Assembly (NCBI GenBank): GCA_041395105.1
Contig: JAWLBB010000003.1
Span: 62,001 to 126,000 of the forward strand
Direction: 5' to 3'
DNA length: 64,000 nt
Origin: Opitutaceae bacterium
Lineage (GTDB): Bacteria; Verrucomicrobiota; Verrucomicrobiia; Opitutales; Opitutaceae
Part shown: positions 28,078 to 36,747 of the stretch, piece by piece
Layout of the letters: each line of letters begins with the position of its first letter
Position numbering within the stretch: the stretch's first letter is position 1
Translations under genes and position numbers: made by a program
Notes under the pieces: model-generated
Databases searched by the model: none
What the model saw: the letters and a program-made list of their open reading frames with translations, nothing else
What the model was told of the DNA's origin: nothing

Positions 28078-29049
28078 CTACCCGCCGAGAACCTTGCTTA
28101 TCAGGTAGGCCGCATAGGCCATGTAGCAGACCAGCAGCACCGCGCCCTCGATGCGGTTGATGCGTCCCGGTCCCCGGAAGCCGTAACCGATGACGAACAG
28201 CGAAAGGGTCAGTGCGGCCATCACAAGCATGTCCCGACTGAAGATTTCAGGTCCGACAGCCAGCGGGCGTATCGCTCCAGCGATACCCACCACCGCCAGC
28301 GTGTTGAACAGGTTGGAGCCCAGAACATTGCCGAGAGCGATATCGTGTTCGCCCTTCCTGGCTGCAATGATTGACGAGGCCAGTTCCGGCAACGAAGTGC
28401 CGACGGCGACAATGGTCAGGCCGATGATCAGGTCGCTGACCCCGAACCCATGAGCGATCTCCACCGCGCCCCAGACCAGAATGCGGGAACTGACAATCAA
28501 CAGCGCGAGTCCGACTGCCAGCCAAACGACCGCTCGGCGAATGGGCATGGCACGGACGTCCAGTTCTTGTTTTATCTCGATTCCCAGAGCATCCTCTTTT
28601 TTCCCCAGCCCCTGCCAGATGGTCCAGGCCATCAAGCCGCCAAACACGGCCAGCAGCACCATGGCATCGAGCCGGGTGATCTCGTCATCCCAGAGTTGCC
28701 ATGCCGCCAGGGCGGTGACCACCGTGAGGATAGGTAATTCCTTGCGCAGCACCTGCGAATGTACGGCGATGGGGCTGATCAAGGCCGTTACCCCCAGGAT
28801 CAGGGCGATGTTGGTGATGTTCGAGCCGTAGGCATTTCCCAGCGCGATTCCCGGGTTACCCTGGGAAGCGGCCAGCACCGATACCAGCATCTCCGGCGCG
28901 GAGGTGCCGAACCCGACAATCGCCATGCCGATCAGCAACGGCGGCATACCGAAATGGCGTGCGGTAAAGGCCGATCCCTCCACAAAGCGATCGGCGCTCC
29001 AGATGAGGAGCGCCGAGCCGAAAACCACAGCAAGAAATGCCAGTGTCAT
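28078..29049 (-). CDS. Na+/Ca2+ antiporter of the YrbG/CaxA type
   Basis: A 323-residue inner-membrane protein starting at the ATG at 29049, with about ten hydrophobic segments in two homologous halves. The two alpha-repeat motifs that form the ion site are clear: GFGTSAPEMLVSVLAA with GNAYGSNITN in the first half, and AVGTSLPELASSIIAA with GNVLGSNLFNT in the second. The conserved acidic residue in each PE(M/L) motif is present. The family exchanges Ca2+ for Na+ (or K+). It precedes the repeat-rich island boundary. Confidence 0.92.
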   Translation of the reverse strand: MTLAFLAVVFGSALLIWSADRFVEGSAFTARHFGMPPLLIGMAIVGFGTSAPEMLVSVLAASQGNPGIALGNAYGSNITNIALILGVTALISPIAVHSQVLRKELPILTVVTALAAWQLWDDEITRLDAMVLLAVFGGLMAWTIWQGLGKKEDALGIEIKQELDVRAMPIRRAVVWLAVGLALLIVSSRILVWGAVEIAHGFGVSDLIIGLTIVAVGTSLPELASSIIAARKGEHDIALGNVLGSNLFNTLAVVGIAGAIRPLAVGPEIFSRDMLVMAALTLSLFVIGYGFRGPGRINRIEGAVLLVCYMAYAAYLISKVLGG

Positions 29050-29374
29050 ACGGAAGTGGAGTAAGTGTCTGGTTTGGGTTCTGTAGGTCAAGGGGCGTGA
29101 CGGGAGTCGGCAGGCGGCGACCACCTAAGAGGAAGGTGGTGAGGACGTTTGGGTGGAGGATCCTGGAAAACGAGTGGCTGCAGCGAATGAAGGCGCATCC
29201 AACGCCCTTTCTGTCCCACGGGGGCGGGCTCTTCTCAGGAAGTGATCAAGAGACTGAAAGCCATCCCGCGGGACTTTCGGGCGGGGCTACCGCAAATCCC
29301 GGAATTCCTGGATTCAAAGGTCTGCAGAAAAGATCGAAATCAGTTCTTGGATCTCGAGTTAGGCCAGCCGTGTT

Positions 29375-29655
29375 CTCCGTGAAGGTTTCGGCTGAGCTGC
29401 CGCAGGCCCGAGTAGGGGCGGTGACTTTCGTTCTTGCCAAGCAGAGCGGAGGGGTAAAAGAATTCCGCTTTCTACGGGTCGATAGCTCAACGGAAGAACA
29501 GTTGCCTTTAGTCGACGTATCTGGTTTAACACTACTGATCCGATCTGATCTCTTCCATGCTGGCCTTACACTTACGGGTTTCAGAAGTTTCTGGAATGAT
29601 CCCGAATGTGCTGGATTTTCGGATCGAGTATAGAAGGGTGTATAGTACTTTGACG
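29375..29655 (+). repeat. Direct repeat copy 1 carrying a decayed tRNA-Lys 5' half
   Basis: From TCCGTGAAGGTTTCGGCTGAGCT to TATAGTACTTTG this segment matches 30521-30803 at roughly 80% by eye, including GGGGCGGTGACTTTCGTTCTTG and a downstream GGTATAG-type box. At 29476-29510 lies a mutated tRNA-Lys start (GGGTCGATAGCTCAACGGAAGAACAG in two adjacent pieces). The other copy has GTAGAGC, so this copy is the more decayed. Confidence 0.75.
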
Positions 29656-29790
29656 TCGTCCAATCGGCCGGCAATTGATGCGGGGAAAGGCCTTCCGAAC
29701 GGCAAGCGTGTGTTGACAGCGCTTCATTGCGTGTCTGAGCGTTTTGAAAAAAGCACTTGTTTTTTCAAGTGAAAAGGACGAGGCTCTTTC

Positions 29791-30057
29791 GTGGCCTTTG
29801 AATTCGATCCGAGGAAAAGTGCGGCCAACCAGGCGAAGCACGGGATCGACTCTTGAGTTGCCCAAAGGCCTTGGTCGGATCCGAGAAAGATGATTCTTCG
29901 AGCTGAAGCGCGGGGTGAATCCCGCGAAGCGATCCTGGCATCATTGGGCGGGAGGGTCTGGTTTGGCGTATTTACACTGCGAAAAGGCCGAGTCCGCCTG
30001 ATCAGCGTCCGCCCGGCTCGACGAAACGAAAGGAGAATCTATGAAGAAGCAGAGTAA
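29791..30057 (+). pseudogene. brnT: BrnT-type toxin gene with in-frame TGA at codon 22
   Basis: A GTG at 29791 opens a frame reading AFEFDPRKSAANQAKHGID, the BrnT N-terminal signature. Then TGA (29854-29856) interrupts. The same frame continues with AQRPWSDPRK and ends with VRLISVRPARRNERRIYEEAE and a TAA at 30057. The total of 88 codons, plus the C-terminal RLISVRPAR box, fits this RelE-fold ribonuclease family. The reading frame is otherwise intact, so this is a single nonsense change (or a base error) rather than general decay. The middle strand looks diverged. The 3' end overlaps brnA by 17 bp, the usual BrnTA arrangement. Confidence 0.75.
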
Positions 30058-30331
30058 AGGAACGGTTCGGAGCCTCGATGGAAAGCGGACGGTTTCGTTG
30101 GAGGAGTTCGATCGAATCGCCGACAGCGGGTCCGATGAAATTGATGAATTCCTGGATTGGTCGAAAGCGAAACGGGGAGGGGCCCGTCCCGGTGCGGGTC
30201 GCAAGCCAAAGGAGTCCGTGCGCCTGCAGGTCAGCTTGCGTCCTGAGGTCCGGGAAAAACTGCGTCGACAAGCCACCCAGCGCGGCATGACCCAGACCGC
30301 ATTGCTTGAGGAGGCCATTACCCGGCTCTAG
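30041..30331 (+). CDS. brnA: BrnA-type antitoxin / CopG-like regulator
   Basis: A 96-residue protein preceded by AAAGGAGAATCT, a good ribosome site. The N-terminal part (VSLEEFDRIADSGSDEIDEFLDW) is acidic and resembles the toxin-binding region of BrnA. The C-terminal part (SVRLQVSLRPEVREKLRRQA followed by MTQTALLEEAITRL) is a ribbon-helix-helix-like DNA-binding segment. In BrnTA the antitoxin neutralises the toxin and represses the operon. It is intact although its toxin gene is not. Confidence 0.82.
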   Translation: MKKQSKGTVRSLDGKRTVSLEEFDRIADSGSDEIDEFLDWSKAKRGGARPGAGRKPKESVRLQVSLRPEVREKLRRQATQRGMTQTALLEEAITRL

Positions 30332-30493
30332 ATTGTCGCCGATTCCGTAGCGATTGAGGATCAGAGTGTGATCTTCCCCTCGCTTCCTGGCCACGGTCAC
30401 CAGGCGCTCCGGGGCGTTGGCCCGGAGTTTGAAGCTGTAAGTACTGACTTCCACAGTAGGGGGATGTCCGATGGGGTGCGCTGAGAGTCAAGG

Positions 30494-30523
30494 GCCCGCC
30501 TTTTCGGGATGCGGGCTCCTTTT
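30494..30523 (+). terminator. Possible terminator hairpin
   Basis: GCCCGC (30494-30499) pairs with GCGGGC (30511-30516) across an 11-base loop and is followed by TCCTTTT. It lies ~160 bp after brnA and directly before the second direct repeat. The T tract is weak. Confidence 0.3.
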
Positions 30524-30803
30524 CCGTGAAGGTTTCGGCTGAGCTGCGCAGTCCCGACTAGGGGCGGTGACTTTCGTTCTTGCCATACGGGGGGAGGGGG
30601 CAAAAGGATTCTGTCTTCTACGGGTCGATAGCTCAACGGTAGAGCAGTTGCCTTTTAATTCCTGTATCCGGTTTATCACTACCGATCTGATTTGATCTCT
30701 TCCTTGCTGGTCTGACACTTACGGGTTTCATCCTTTTCTGAAATGATCCCAAATGTGCCCATTTTTTGGATCAGGTATAGAAGTGAGTATAGTACTCTGG
30801 GCG
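30521..30803 (+). repeat. Direct repeat copy 2 carrying a tRNA-Lys 5' half
   Basis: Second copy of the ~280 bp segment. Together the two copies bracket the brnTA pair, with ~865 bp between them. The better-preserved tRNA fragment lies inside it. Confidence 0.75.
30622..30660 (+). pseudogene. 5' half of tRNA-Lys(UUU), broken in the anticodon loop
   Basis: GGGTCGA (acceptor 5' strand), TA, GCTC-loop-GAGC (a perfect D arm), A, GTTGC (anticodon 5' strand) and CTTTTAA (loop with UUU anticodon) follow the tRNA-Lys plan exactly. After the loop the sequence does not pair and no T arm or acceptor 3' strand is found. Integrative elements often recombine within tRNA anticodon loops. I infer an attachment-site remnant at the left edge of the defence island. 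Confidence 0.72.
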
Positions 30804-30857
30804 ATTTTCTACGGATCACAGAATTGCTTTCCGCCAGTTGAGATTGCTGGCTGAAGA

Positions 30858-32195
30858 TCAGGTCTTGGGGCGTTGCCAATGGCTTTTCCATGAGCGATGG
30901 TTGCCCTCACTGTGGTAAGGGCTAGTCCAATTTTGGGAATAATCAGGCGTAGAGTTGCTTGGCTCCTCTTGACCTTCACGCGGACCTGAGTCGTCGGCGT
31001 CCTTAGCTAGAACTGAGGGAAAGTTTCGCGTCCCAGGGTATGGTCCACCAAAAGGTACTGTAGTCGGATCAAATTGGCCATCGATCAGGGGGTCGGGATA
31101 ACCTGACTCGAATGGCGCCGTCGCTTTGGCTGTCTCCCTTGCCCATGAGAGCCACTTAGCCTGCTCAGCGTTCAGTTCATTGGCTTGAGTATCCAACCAG
31201 CGCTGTTCGCACACAGTAACAAACTCCGTGATCGACTGAGACACTTGCCACCATTGGGCTGCTCTCCTCAGATCGTCGAGCCGGAGTTGCTTTACGGTAT
31301 TGAGGGATTCGAGGTGCCGCCGTATGGCTACGTCTCGCTGACGAATCCGTTCTTCCTCTTGCTCTTTTCGCCAGAGTTCCTCGAGTTCCCGACGCTCCTT
31401 TTCGTCGCTAATTGCCTCTTGTTCGCGCCTTTCATTTAGCTCGCGGTGATAGGCGCAGGTGAAGAGGATGATCTTTGAAGCCATTGCACGCGGAGATCCC
31501 TTTCCGTCGTCAATCCACTGTTCGGAGGTTCTTTGGCAGTAATCATCGGACTCGATGACAAAGAGCAATGATCCGCTCGGGACCTTGTTGCGCGTTACAG
31601 TCTGGTACCGTCTGCCTTGAGTTCGGGTTGCGCTCGGCTCGCTCACGAGCGTTTCAGTGATCTTGAGGAATAGCCGATCTTGGCCGTTTACGAAATAGCC
31701 ACCGCCCGATGATCGTCTCGAATGGCGGTATGGTAATCCGCGAGACTCAAGCTCTTTGACGATTGCGTGGATTGATTGCGTCGCTCTCCATGCTGCGGCT
31801 TTGCTGATCTGTGCCTTTGGCAGAGCTGGTTCATCGAGCCAGACCAGCCCGTCGGAGTGCTCTTTGGACTTCTGCACAGCATGCAGGAACTCTTCAGCGA
31901 CTGGGTGAAGGTTCGATGGTGAATTGGGAATGATCAGTTTTCGAGACAACGGCCTATTCAGTGCTTTTAAGAGTTCCTCGGGGGAAGGCGGAAGGGCCGG
32001 GCGCTTGATGCGATGTCCAGCCGCGATCTTTGCCCAATAGCCCGGCGGTGGCCGAGGGACGCTCAGTTTTCGGCACCGCTTGGCAATTGCGACGTCCGAT
32101 ACGCCGAATTCCTCGGCCAGTCGAATGCCCGGGCTCTCCCATACCTTTTCATAAAGCTCCTGCCTTGTGAGTTGGTGCAAATCGCTCTCTCCCAT
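30858..32195 (-). CDS. HTH/coiled-coil protein of a defence-island-associated unknown family
   Basis: A 445-residue protein from the ATG at 32195. The N-terminus (LTRQELYEKVWESPGIRLAEEFGVSD then VAIAKRCRKLSVPRPPPGYWAK) is a conserved helix-turn-helix-like signature followed by a proline-rich GYWAK box. Residues ~265-320 are strongly charged and helical (RREQEAISDEKERRELEELW), probably a coiled coil. I know this N-terminal arrangement from proteins scattered among mobile regions, but no function is established. It is the leftmost gene of the island, next to the tRNA fragment. Confidence 0.65.
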   Translation of the reverse strand: MGESDLHQLTRQELYEKVWESPGIRLAEEFGVSDVAIAKRCRKLSVPRPPPGYWAKIAAGHRIKRPALPPSPEELLKALNRPLSRKLIIPNSPSNLHPVAEEFLHAVQKSKEHSDGLVWLDEPALPKAQISKAAAWRATQSIHAIVKELESRGLPYRHSRRSSGGGYFVNGQDRLFLKITETLVSEPSATRTQGRRYQTVTRNKVPSGSLLFVIESDDYCQRTSEQWIDDGKGSPRAMASKIILFTCAYHRELNERREQEAISDEKERRELEELWRKEQEEERIRQRDVAIRRHLESLNTVKQLRLDDLRRAAQWWQVSQSITEFVTVCEQRWLDTQANELNAEQAKWLSWARETAKATAPFESGYPDPLIDGQFDPTTVPFGGPYPGTRNFPSVLAKDADDSGPREGQEEPSNSTPDYSQNWTSPYHSEGNHRSWKSHWQRPKT

Positions 32196-32350
32196 GGTTA
32201 CATTACTATCCCCATGCAATTACAGCACTTGGATGAGATCCAGTCAAATATGCAATCAGTCCAGAAAAGGTCCAAACCCAGTTCTGCTTGGGAGAACGAC
32301 TCTCGCTCTGATCTTCGAGGGTCGCAAAAGCAAAGAGTTGCTGACTCTTT

Positions 32351-33037
32351 TCATATTTCGACCCTTTTCAGATTATTTGCCTGTCGCTTGAAGATATGCC
32401 GTCGATGGTAAGCGAGGAATGGGATTTGCTGGGGACGAAATGGACCTACAGAAGCCTCTGGGTTGATGTTCCATCGAGTCAGCAGGTTGGTTATTGTGGA
32501 ATTGGAGACTCTCATTCGGCCGTCATTGGTGAACGTGATCCCGCACCTGTCGAATAGGCGATCAACATGAGGCGCCAATAGTAGTCCATTGGCGCCGTTC
32601 AGTCTGTCAGCGTTCCCGCTTTTGATCCACGGTCTGATATGGCTCGCGACTAGAAACATGGAGTCCGTGACCCCAGTGACCCTGCATCCTCGTTGTTTTG
32701 CCAATACTCTTTGCTTGAAAGTCCCATGTCCGCGGCAAGCGTTTATTAGTGTAATCTTCTCGGTTTCTGAGAGATCCGAATCATGAATCTCTTGTTCAGC
32801 GATGTTTCCTGCGATTTCGTCACTGAGCTCCTGGAGTTCAGAAGTTACCCGGCACGCATCAGAGGTCAGTCTGACAATAGCGTAGAACAGATCTTTGGAA
32901 ATCCAGGTGAAGCGCACCAGTTGGTTTCCGGCGCCATCGCTCTTAATGGGTGAGTATTGGGTGGGAAACAGGGTCTGCATCTGGCCATAGAATCGGCGGA
33001 GCTGTAATGCTGTAACGGCTCGTTGAACGCCGTCCAA
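32351..33037 (-). CDS. HNH endonuclease (HNH_2-type)
   Basis: A 228-residue protein, apparently starting at a TTG at 33037 after GGAAGGG; a stop lies shortly upstream in frame. Residues ~85-205 form an HNH domain: FKQRVLAKQRGCRVTG, LVASHIRPW (first His), NGLLLAPHVDRLFDRCG (Asn and second His) and ISFT-like FTNDGRMRVS. This is the HNH_2 plan found in restriction-like nucleases. The N-terminal ~80 residues give no clear domain. It cuts DNA by family analogy; the target is unknown. ~155 bp separate it from the next leftward gene. Confidence 0.75.
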   Translation of the reverse strand: MDGVQRAVTALQLRRFYGQMQTLFPTQYSPIKSDGAGNQLVRFTWISKDLFYAIVRLTSDACRVTSELQELSDEIAGNIAEQEIHDSDLSETEKITLINACRGHGTFKQRVLAKQRGCRVTGVTDSMFLVASHIRPWIKSGNADRLNGANGLLLAPHVDRLFDRCGITFTNDGRMRVSNSTITNLLTRWNINPEASVGPFRPQQIPFLAYHRRHIFKRQANNLKRVEI

Positions 33038-33327
33038 ATCACGGGGATTTTCCCTTCCGCAACATGTTGATCGCTAATATATGAAACACCAGAATTCGCT
33101 GTTTCGGGCGACCACCGGCCGCAGACAAGGCCGACGCATGAGATCATTCATTCTGCGGAGGAAACTACGAGGTCACCTGGGATCGCGTCCGCAAGTCTAC
33201 TGTAGTCTCTGCAGGCTCTCCCGCTTTCCGTTGTTTGTGGAATTCGGATGAAGCCGCCGTGGATCTCCTCTTGAGCGGTGCGATTGTGGTTAACCCACCA
33301 GTAGTTCATCGCGATGTCGAATTTAGG

Positions 33328-34335
33328 TTAATCGGGTCGGGAAGTAAGGCCGACAACACGGTAATCCAAAGGAATACGGAATTCATTCTGGAGCTTCCTG
33401 AGATACTCTCGATCCCGTAGCTTGAGCTCATTCCGGCCAACGATCACGAGCTTCACGGGCCCCTGGTATTCGTGACCCGGGTAGTAGGCATATTCAAGGA
33501 TTTGCCCCAAAGCCTCGCGGATTACCTTTCGAGGTTGGAGGGCAGTCTTTATCTCGAATAGGAGGAGCTCCTGATCCTTCCTGACACTGACATCGACGAA
33601 ATCTTCTTCCCTAATGACTGCCGAGTTAGGAAATTCGGCTTGAAGCTCCTTCATCAGTTGAGCCTGCATCCGGGCGTGTTCAGGAGTTACGTCGATAGCA
33701 GGAACTGCTTCTCGTGTGGTCGTGCGAGCATCGGGCAGATCTAGCGATCCGAACCTTCCAGCCAGTGTCGGTATGTCGTTCCTGGCTTTGGTTTCCCTAA
33801 ACCCGAACAGTTGGTATCGTTGGAGCTTCAGGACCCGATCTCCTTCTTTAGCGAATGTGCCCTTTGGGAATTCTGAGATGTTTCTTTGCTGGTATCGGAT
33901 GTTAAGGATGTGTTCAGGTCCAGGGGCATTGGTGAGGCCAGAGATATCGCCTCCTATCTCTTCGACCTCATTGCACATTGTTTGATACCACCCACGCTTT
34001 TTGAACTCGGCAAGGGCGTCTGCAGCCTGCGATTTATCTAGGCACTCGATATCACTTATGGTTGCTACGAAACGTCGCATTCTGTCGGGTTGGATCGTGA
34101 ACAAAGTAAGGTCGAATGACTCTCCGGCCCGCACCAGGTTCGTATGGCTCTTATTCACGCCCTGGATGAAGGAGTAACGCCAACCGTCAATCACCCACTC
34201 AGAACGGAAAAGCCAGTCCTCATGACCGTACCCGACCCTATTATTGAAGGTGCCTCTGGCTTCGTACTTTCGAGCTTCCCCAGTAGGAGAACGCCAGCCT
34301 GTCGGATTGAATGATATTCGAGTGAGTTTGTGCAT
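33328..34335 (-). CDS. Putative nuclease: EVE/PUA-like N-terminus plus PD-(D/E)xK C-terminus
   Basis: A 335-residue protein from the ATG at 34335. The C-terminal third (~235-330) shows the restriction-endonuclease core: FVDVSVRKDQELLLFEIKTA supplies the acidic residue and the ExK pair, followed by a helix (REALGQILEYAYYP) and VIVGRNEL. The N-terminal part (GHEDWLFRSEWVIDGWRYSF with a QGVNKS turn) looks like a beta-rich reader domain. I infer a modified-base-directed nuclease from this reader-plus-nuclease layout, without direct proof. It is followed ~290 bp later by the HNH gene. Confidence 0.6.
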   Translation of the reverse strand: MHKLTRISFNPTGWRSPTGEARKYEARGTFNNRVGYGHEDWLFRSEWVIDGWRYSFIQGVNKSHTNLVRAGESFDLTLFTIQPDRMRRFVATISDIECLDKSQAADALAEFKKRGWYQTMCNEVEEIGGDISGLTNAPGPEHILNIRYQQRNISEFPKGTFAKEGDRVLKLQRYQLFGFRETKARNDIPTLAGRFGSLDLPDARTTTREAVPAIDVTPEHARMQAQLMKELQAEFPNSAVIREEDFVDVSVRKDQELLLFEIKTALQPRKVIREALGQILEYAYYPGHEYQGPVKLVIVGRNELKLRDREYLRKLQNEFRIPLDYRVVGLTSRPD

Positions 34336-34459
34336 CGCAAGACTCAATGAGCTGGCCTAGTGTCCAGAGGGTTCACAATGGATTTCTTGAGTGAGGCCCA
34401 AAACACGAAGACTCCATTGTCATCTGCAAGTCTTGGGGGGATTTCTTCTTGGGGGCTGA

Positions 34460-35704
34460 TTAGGTTTCCGGTTCCGGCAGCTCTTCGATGAGCTCTCGGA
34501 TCACTGCGATCCGCTCCTGAATGTCAGGCTTCGCAAGCATATTGGCGATCTTCTTCCATAACTGCTTCGCTTGTTCTTCAGTGCCTTCGTCAGAATCTAG
34601 ATCGAAATGAACACCTGTGGGTAAGCTTTCGATCGTGATCCACTGCGGGTTCGTTTTTGGTGTTCTTGGCTTTGATGCGAAGGGCTTTTCTCCAATCCGA
34701 CTGAGAATCCGTTGGTACCAAGCATACGGTGGTCTGCCGGCTATAATCCTAAGCGATGTTCGACCTCGTATTGGAATCGCGACTTCAAATAGAACGAATG
34801 CCCCATTGGGCCCCCATGCAGTTCCGGCGCGGTTCTTGGGGACGTCCCATTCAGTGGGTAGAAACCGGAATGAGCTTTTTGTAGATGCGACAGGCAAAAC
34901 TCCCTTGGACTGTCGCGCAGACGTCTGCAGCGCCTCACTTGCCGCCTCACGTTCGTCTGGTCGGTGCTCGAGGATCACGTCAATGGCGCGATGGTGCTTG
35001 CGGTAGATGGACCGGGCTAGGCGGGCGATTTCGGAATCGTTCATGAATCTTTCCTCCAAAAGGCGCAGGTAACTCTCCATTAGGAGCCGGGGCTCAGCAC
35101 CTATCGAATTCCTTCGTCGTTGCAGGGCGTCGCGCAGGGCTTCAGTCACCTGGGAATAGTCTGCGGATATAAAGGCGTCATCTTCTGGGTCTTCGTCGTC
35201 CCGAGTCAAAAAGATGAATAGCTGCTTCGCTGCCTTTGGAAACTCGGTTTCAATTGTTTCACGGTAGCGCCGCAATTGGTCCGAGTGTTGCATTGAACCG
35301 ACCTTGTTCTCGATGCACACAACCCATTGCGCGCCGTCGACGTGAGTCAGCAGGACCAAGAGATCAATGCTACGCCATTCTCGGCGCACTTCGACCGCTG
35401 CGAGATTCCAGGTGTCGATCTCGACAGGAGACAAAGGAGGTCTCTCGACCCCATCCGCGGCATGGACGATTCGGATTAGCCAGTTTTGCAGGAAAAGATC
35501 ATCGAGCCCATGGTCCTGTGCCGGGTCCAGGAGCCACGCTAAGGTATGCGAGTGCCGCAGTTCGGCGTTCGCCGCGCCAAGAGTATCGAAGAGATTGAAA
35601 CCGCCAAGCCGATCCTCCAATTCCGCTAACTCGGGGCAGTTTACGACTAAGGCCGTCAGAGCCGCCTGTTCGGTGGTGTCCGCCGCTGAAACTCGCTCGC
35701 TCAT
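34460..35704 (-). CDS. PD-(D/E)xK superfamily nuclease-like protein (PDDEXK_4-type)
   Basis: A 414-residue protein. The N-terminal half has the PDDEXK_4 pattern: NAELRHSHTLAWLLDPAQDHGLDDLF, then VRREWRSIDLLVLL (acidic residue) and WVVCIENKVGSMQHSDQLRRY (E-x-K with downstream Gln). FIFLTRDDEDPED follows. Such proteins are usually stand-alone defence-island genes of unproved function. The C-terminal half (~215-414) includes segments that may bind a partner or DNA. ~125 bp to the next leftward gene, same strand. Confidence 0.75.
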   Translation of the reverse strand: MSERVSAADTTEQAALTALVVNCPELAELEDRLGGFNLFDTLGAANAELRHSHTLAWLLDPAQDHGLDDLFLQNWLIRIVHAADGVERPPLSPVEIDTWNLAAVEVRREWRSIDLLVLLTHVDGAQWVVCIENKVGSMQHSDQLRRYRETIETEFPKAAKQLFIFLTRDDEDPEDDAFISADYSQVTEALRDALQRRRNSIGAEPRLLMESYLRLLEERFMNDSEIARLARSIYRKHHRAIDVILEHRPDEREAASEALQTSARQSKGVLPVASTKSSFRFLPTEWDVPKNRAGTAWGPNGAFVLFEVAIPIRGRTSLRIIAGRPPYAWYQRILSRIGEKPFASKPRTPKTNPQWITIESLPTGVHFDLDSDEGTEEQAKQLWKKIANMLAKPDIQERIAVIRELIEELPEPET

Positions 35705-36118
35705 CGATCTGCTAAGAGCGTTCCTAGCGCTTGCCCCAAGACTCGGAATTCTTCCTTGGCGTCGAGGCCTTCGACGATCTCGGCTACCAACCCGGTTCGG
35801 GATGAGAGGCCTCCAGCCTCATCTTGAATGGGGTGCGAGGTAAGCATGTGGATAAGGTTCCCTTGATCTATGTGGGGTTGCCGCCGGCTCTTGGGTAGCG
35901 GTTTGTTTTCTTATTGGCGATGAGACGATTTAGACGCAACGATATTGCCAACTGGAACAATTTTCAGTCAGAACATGGCAATTAATGCTCGGTGAGGGTC
36001 TCCACCGGATACGCTGACGTCGACTCGTGATTCGTATGGTCAAATAGTCCGAAGGAGCGCCGTCAGAAGCTGCATATTGGCAGTTCACGATTCGGTTGAT
36101 ATGGACTCTGCAGTCTGC
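35705..36118. other. 414 bp gap with no gene seen
   Basis: Moderately AT-rich between ~35880 and 36060. No repeat, hairpin or coding frame that I can support. Confidence 0.45.
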
Positions 36119-36715
36119 CTAAGGTTGGCCGCATTCTTCGGGATAGGTCACAGACCCTGTCTCGGTGATTTCGATCACTTTGTCCTTCACGAGCCCCTGG
36201 ATGGTCTTTTCCAGTTCATCGGGCGTCAGGCTCTTGGCGAAGGCGGCTTGGATTGAGGATTCAAGGGTCTTCCGCTTCGCTGGGCGGGAGACTTTCTTCT
36301 CTCGGTAAAGCCGCTGCAGGAATTCCGCTCGTTCATCTTGCTTCATCAGGGCGGGAATTTCCGCGAATGATTCACGACGCGAGGCCAGGATTTCGCGGTC
36401 TTTTAGATAGCGCACCACTGCATCAAATCCCTTGTCTCGCGAGAGGATGTGATAATAGCCCGTCGGATCGATTTCAGTCTGTCGTCCCACCTCACAAGCG
36501 AGTACAAAATCAAGTGCGTTCTTCGCCGCTAGACCTGTCTCGACGAGGCTGACCTGAGCTGCATGTGACTGAATCAGCTTCACTAGCGGAACTGGTAGCG
36601 CCTTGTGGCGCTCGCCCAAGACCAGCGTTACATGGGCAGCCTTCCCTCCTAAGCGATCAAGATCCGCCTCGTGGACGTTTTCGTAGTCCACGTAAATGTA
36701 GTTATTCCGTGTCAT
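36119..36715 (-). CDS. PIN-like/NYN ribonuclease-domain protein
   Basis: A 198-residue protein from the ATG at 36715; a TTG start at 36751 would overlap the upstream stop. The domain (residues 1-125) opens with NYIYVDYENVHEADL, where the first acidic pair lies. It continues with HVTLVLGE, QVSLVETGLAAKNALDFVLACEVG (second acidic site) and YYHILSRDKGFDAVVRYL (third). This is the PIN/NYN nuclease plan with Mg2+-binding aspartates. The last ~60 residues look like a small winged helix. It is the last gene of an overlapping three-gene unit with the Sel1 and Mrr genes. RNA cleavage is inferred from family. Confidence 0.75.
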   Translation of the reverse strand: MTRNNYIYVDYENVHEADLDRLGGKAAHVTLVLGERHKALPVPLVKLIQSHAAQVSLVETGLAAKNALDFVLACEVGRQTEIDPTGYYHILSRDKGFDAVVRYLKDREILASRRESFAEIPALMKQDERAEFLQRLYREKKVSRPAKRKTLESSIQAAFAKSLTPDELEKTIQGLVKDKVIEITETGSVTYPEECGQP

Positions 36716-36747
36716 TGTTAAGGATTTCGGCTCGAAAGTTGGAGGGA

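Noticed and set aside
29037..29633. A 198-codon plus-strand frame
   Set aside because: It crosses the exchanger start, the repeat and the tRNA fragment, and shows no protein-like pattern.
30622..30700. A complete tRNA gene
   Set aside because: Only the acceptor 5' strand, D arm and half anticodon arm are present; no T arm or 3' acceptor strand follows.
35367..35843. A 158-codon plus-strand frame
   Set aside because: Most of it is antisense to the PDDEXK_4-like gene, and the remainder is arginine-rich without a start signal.
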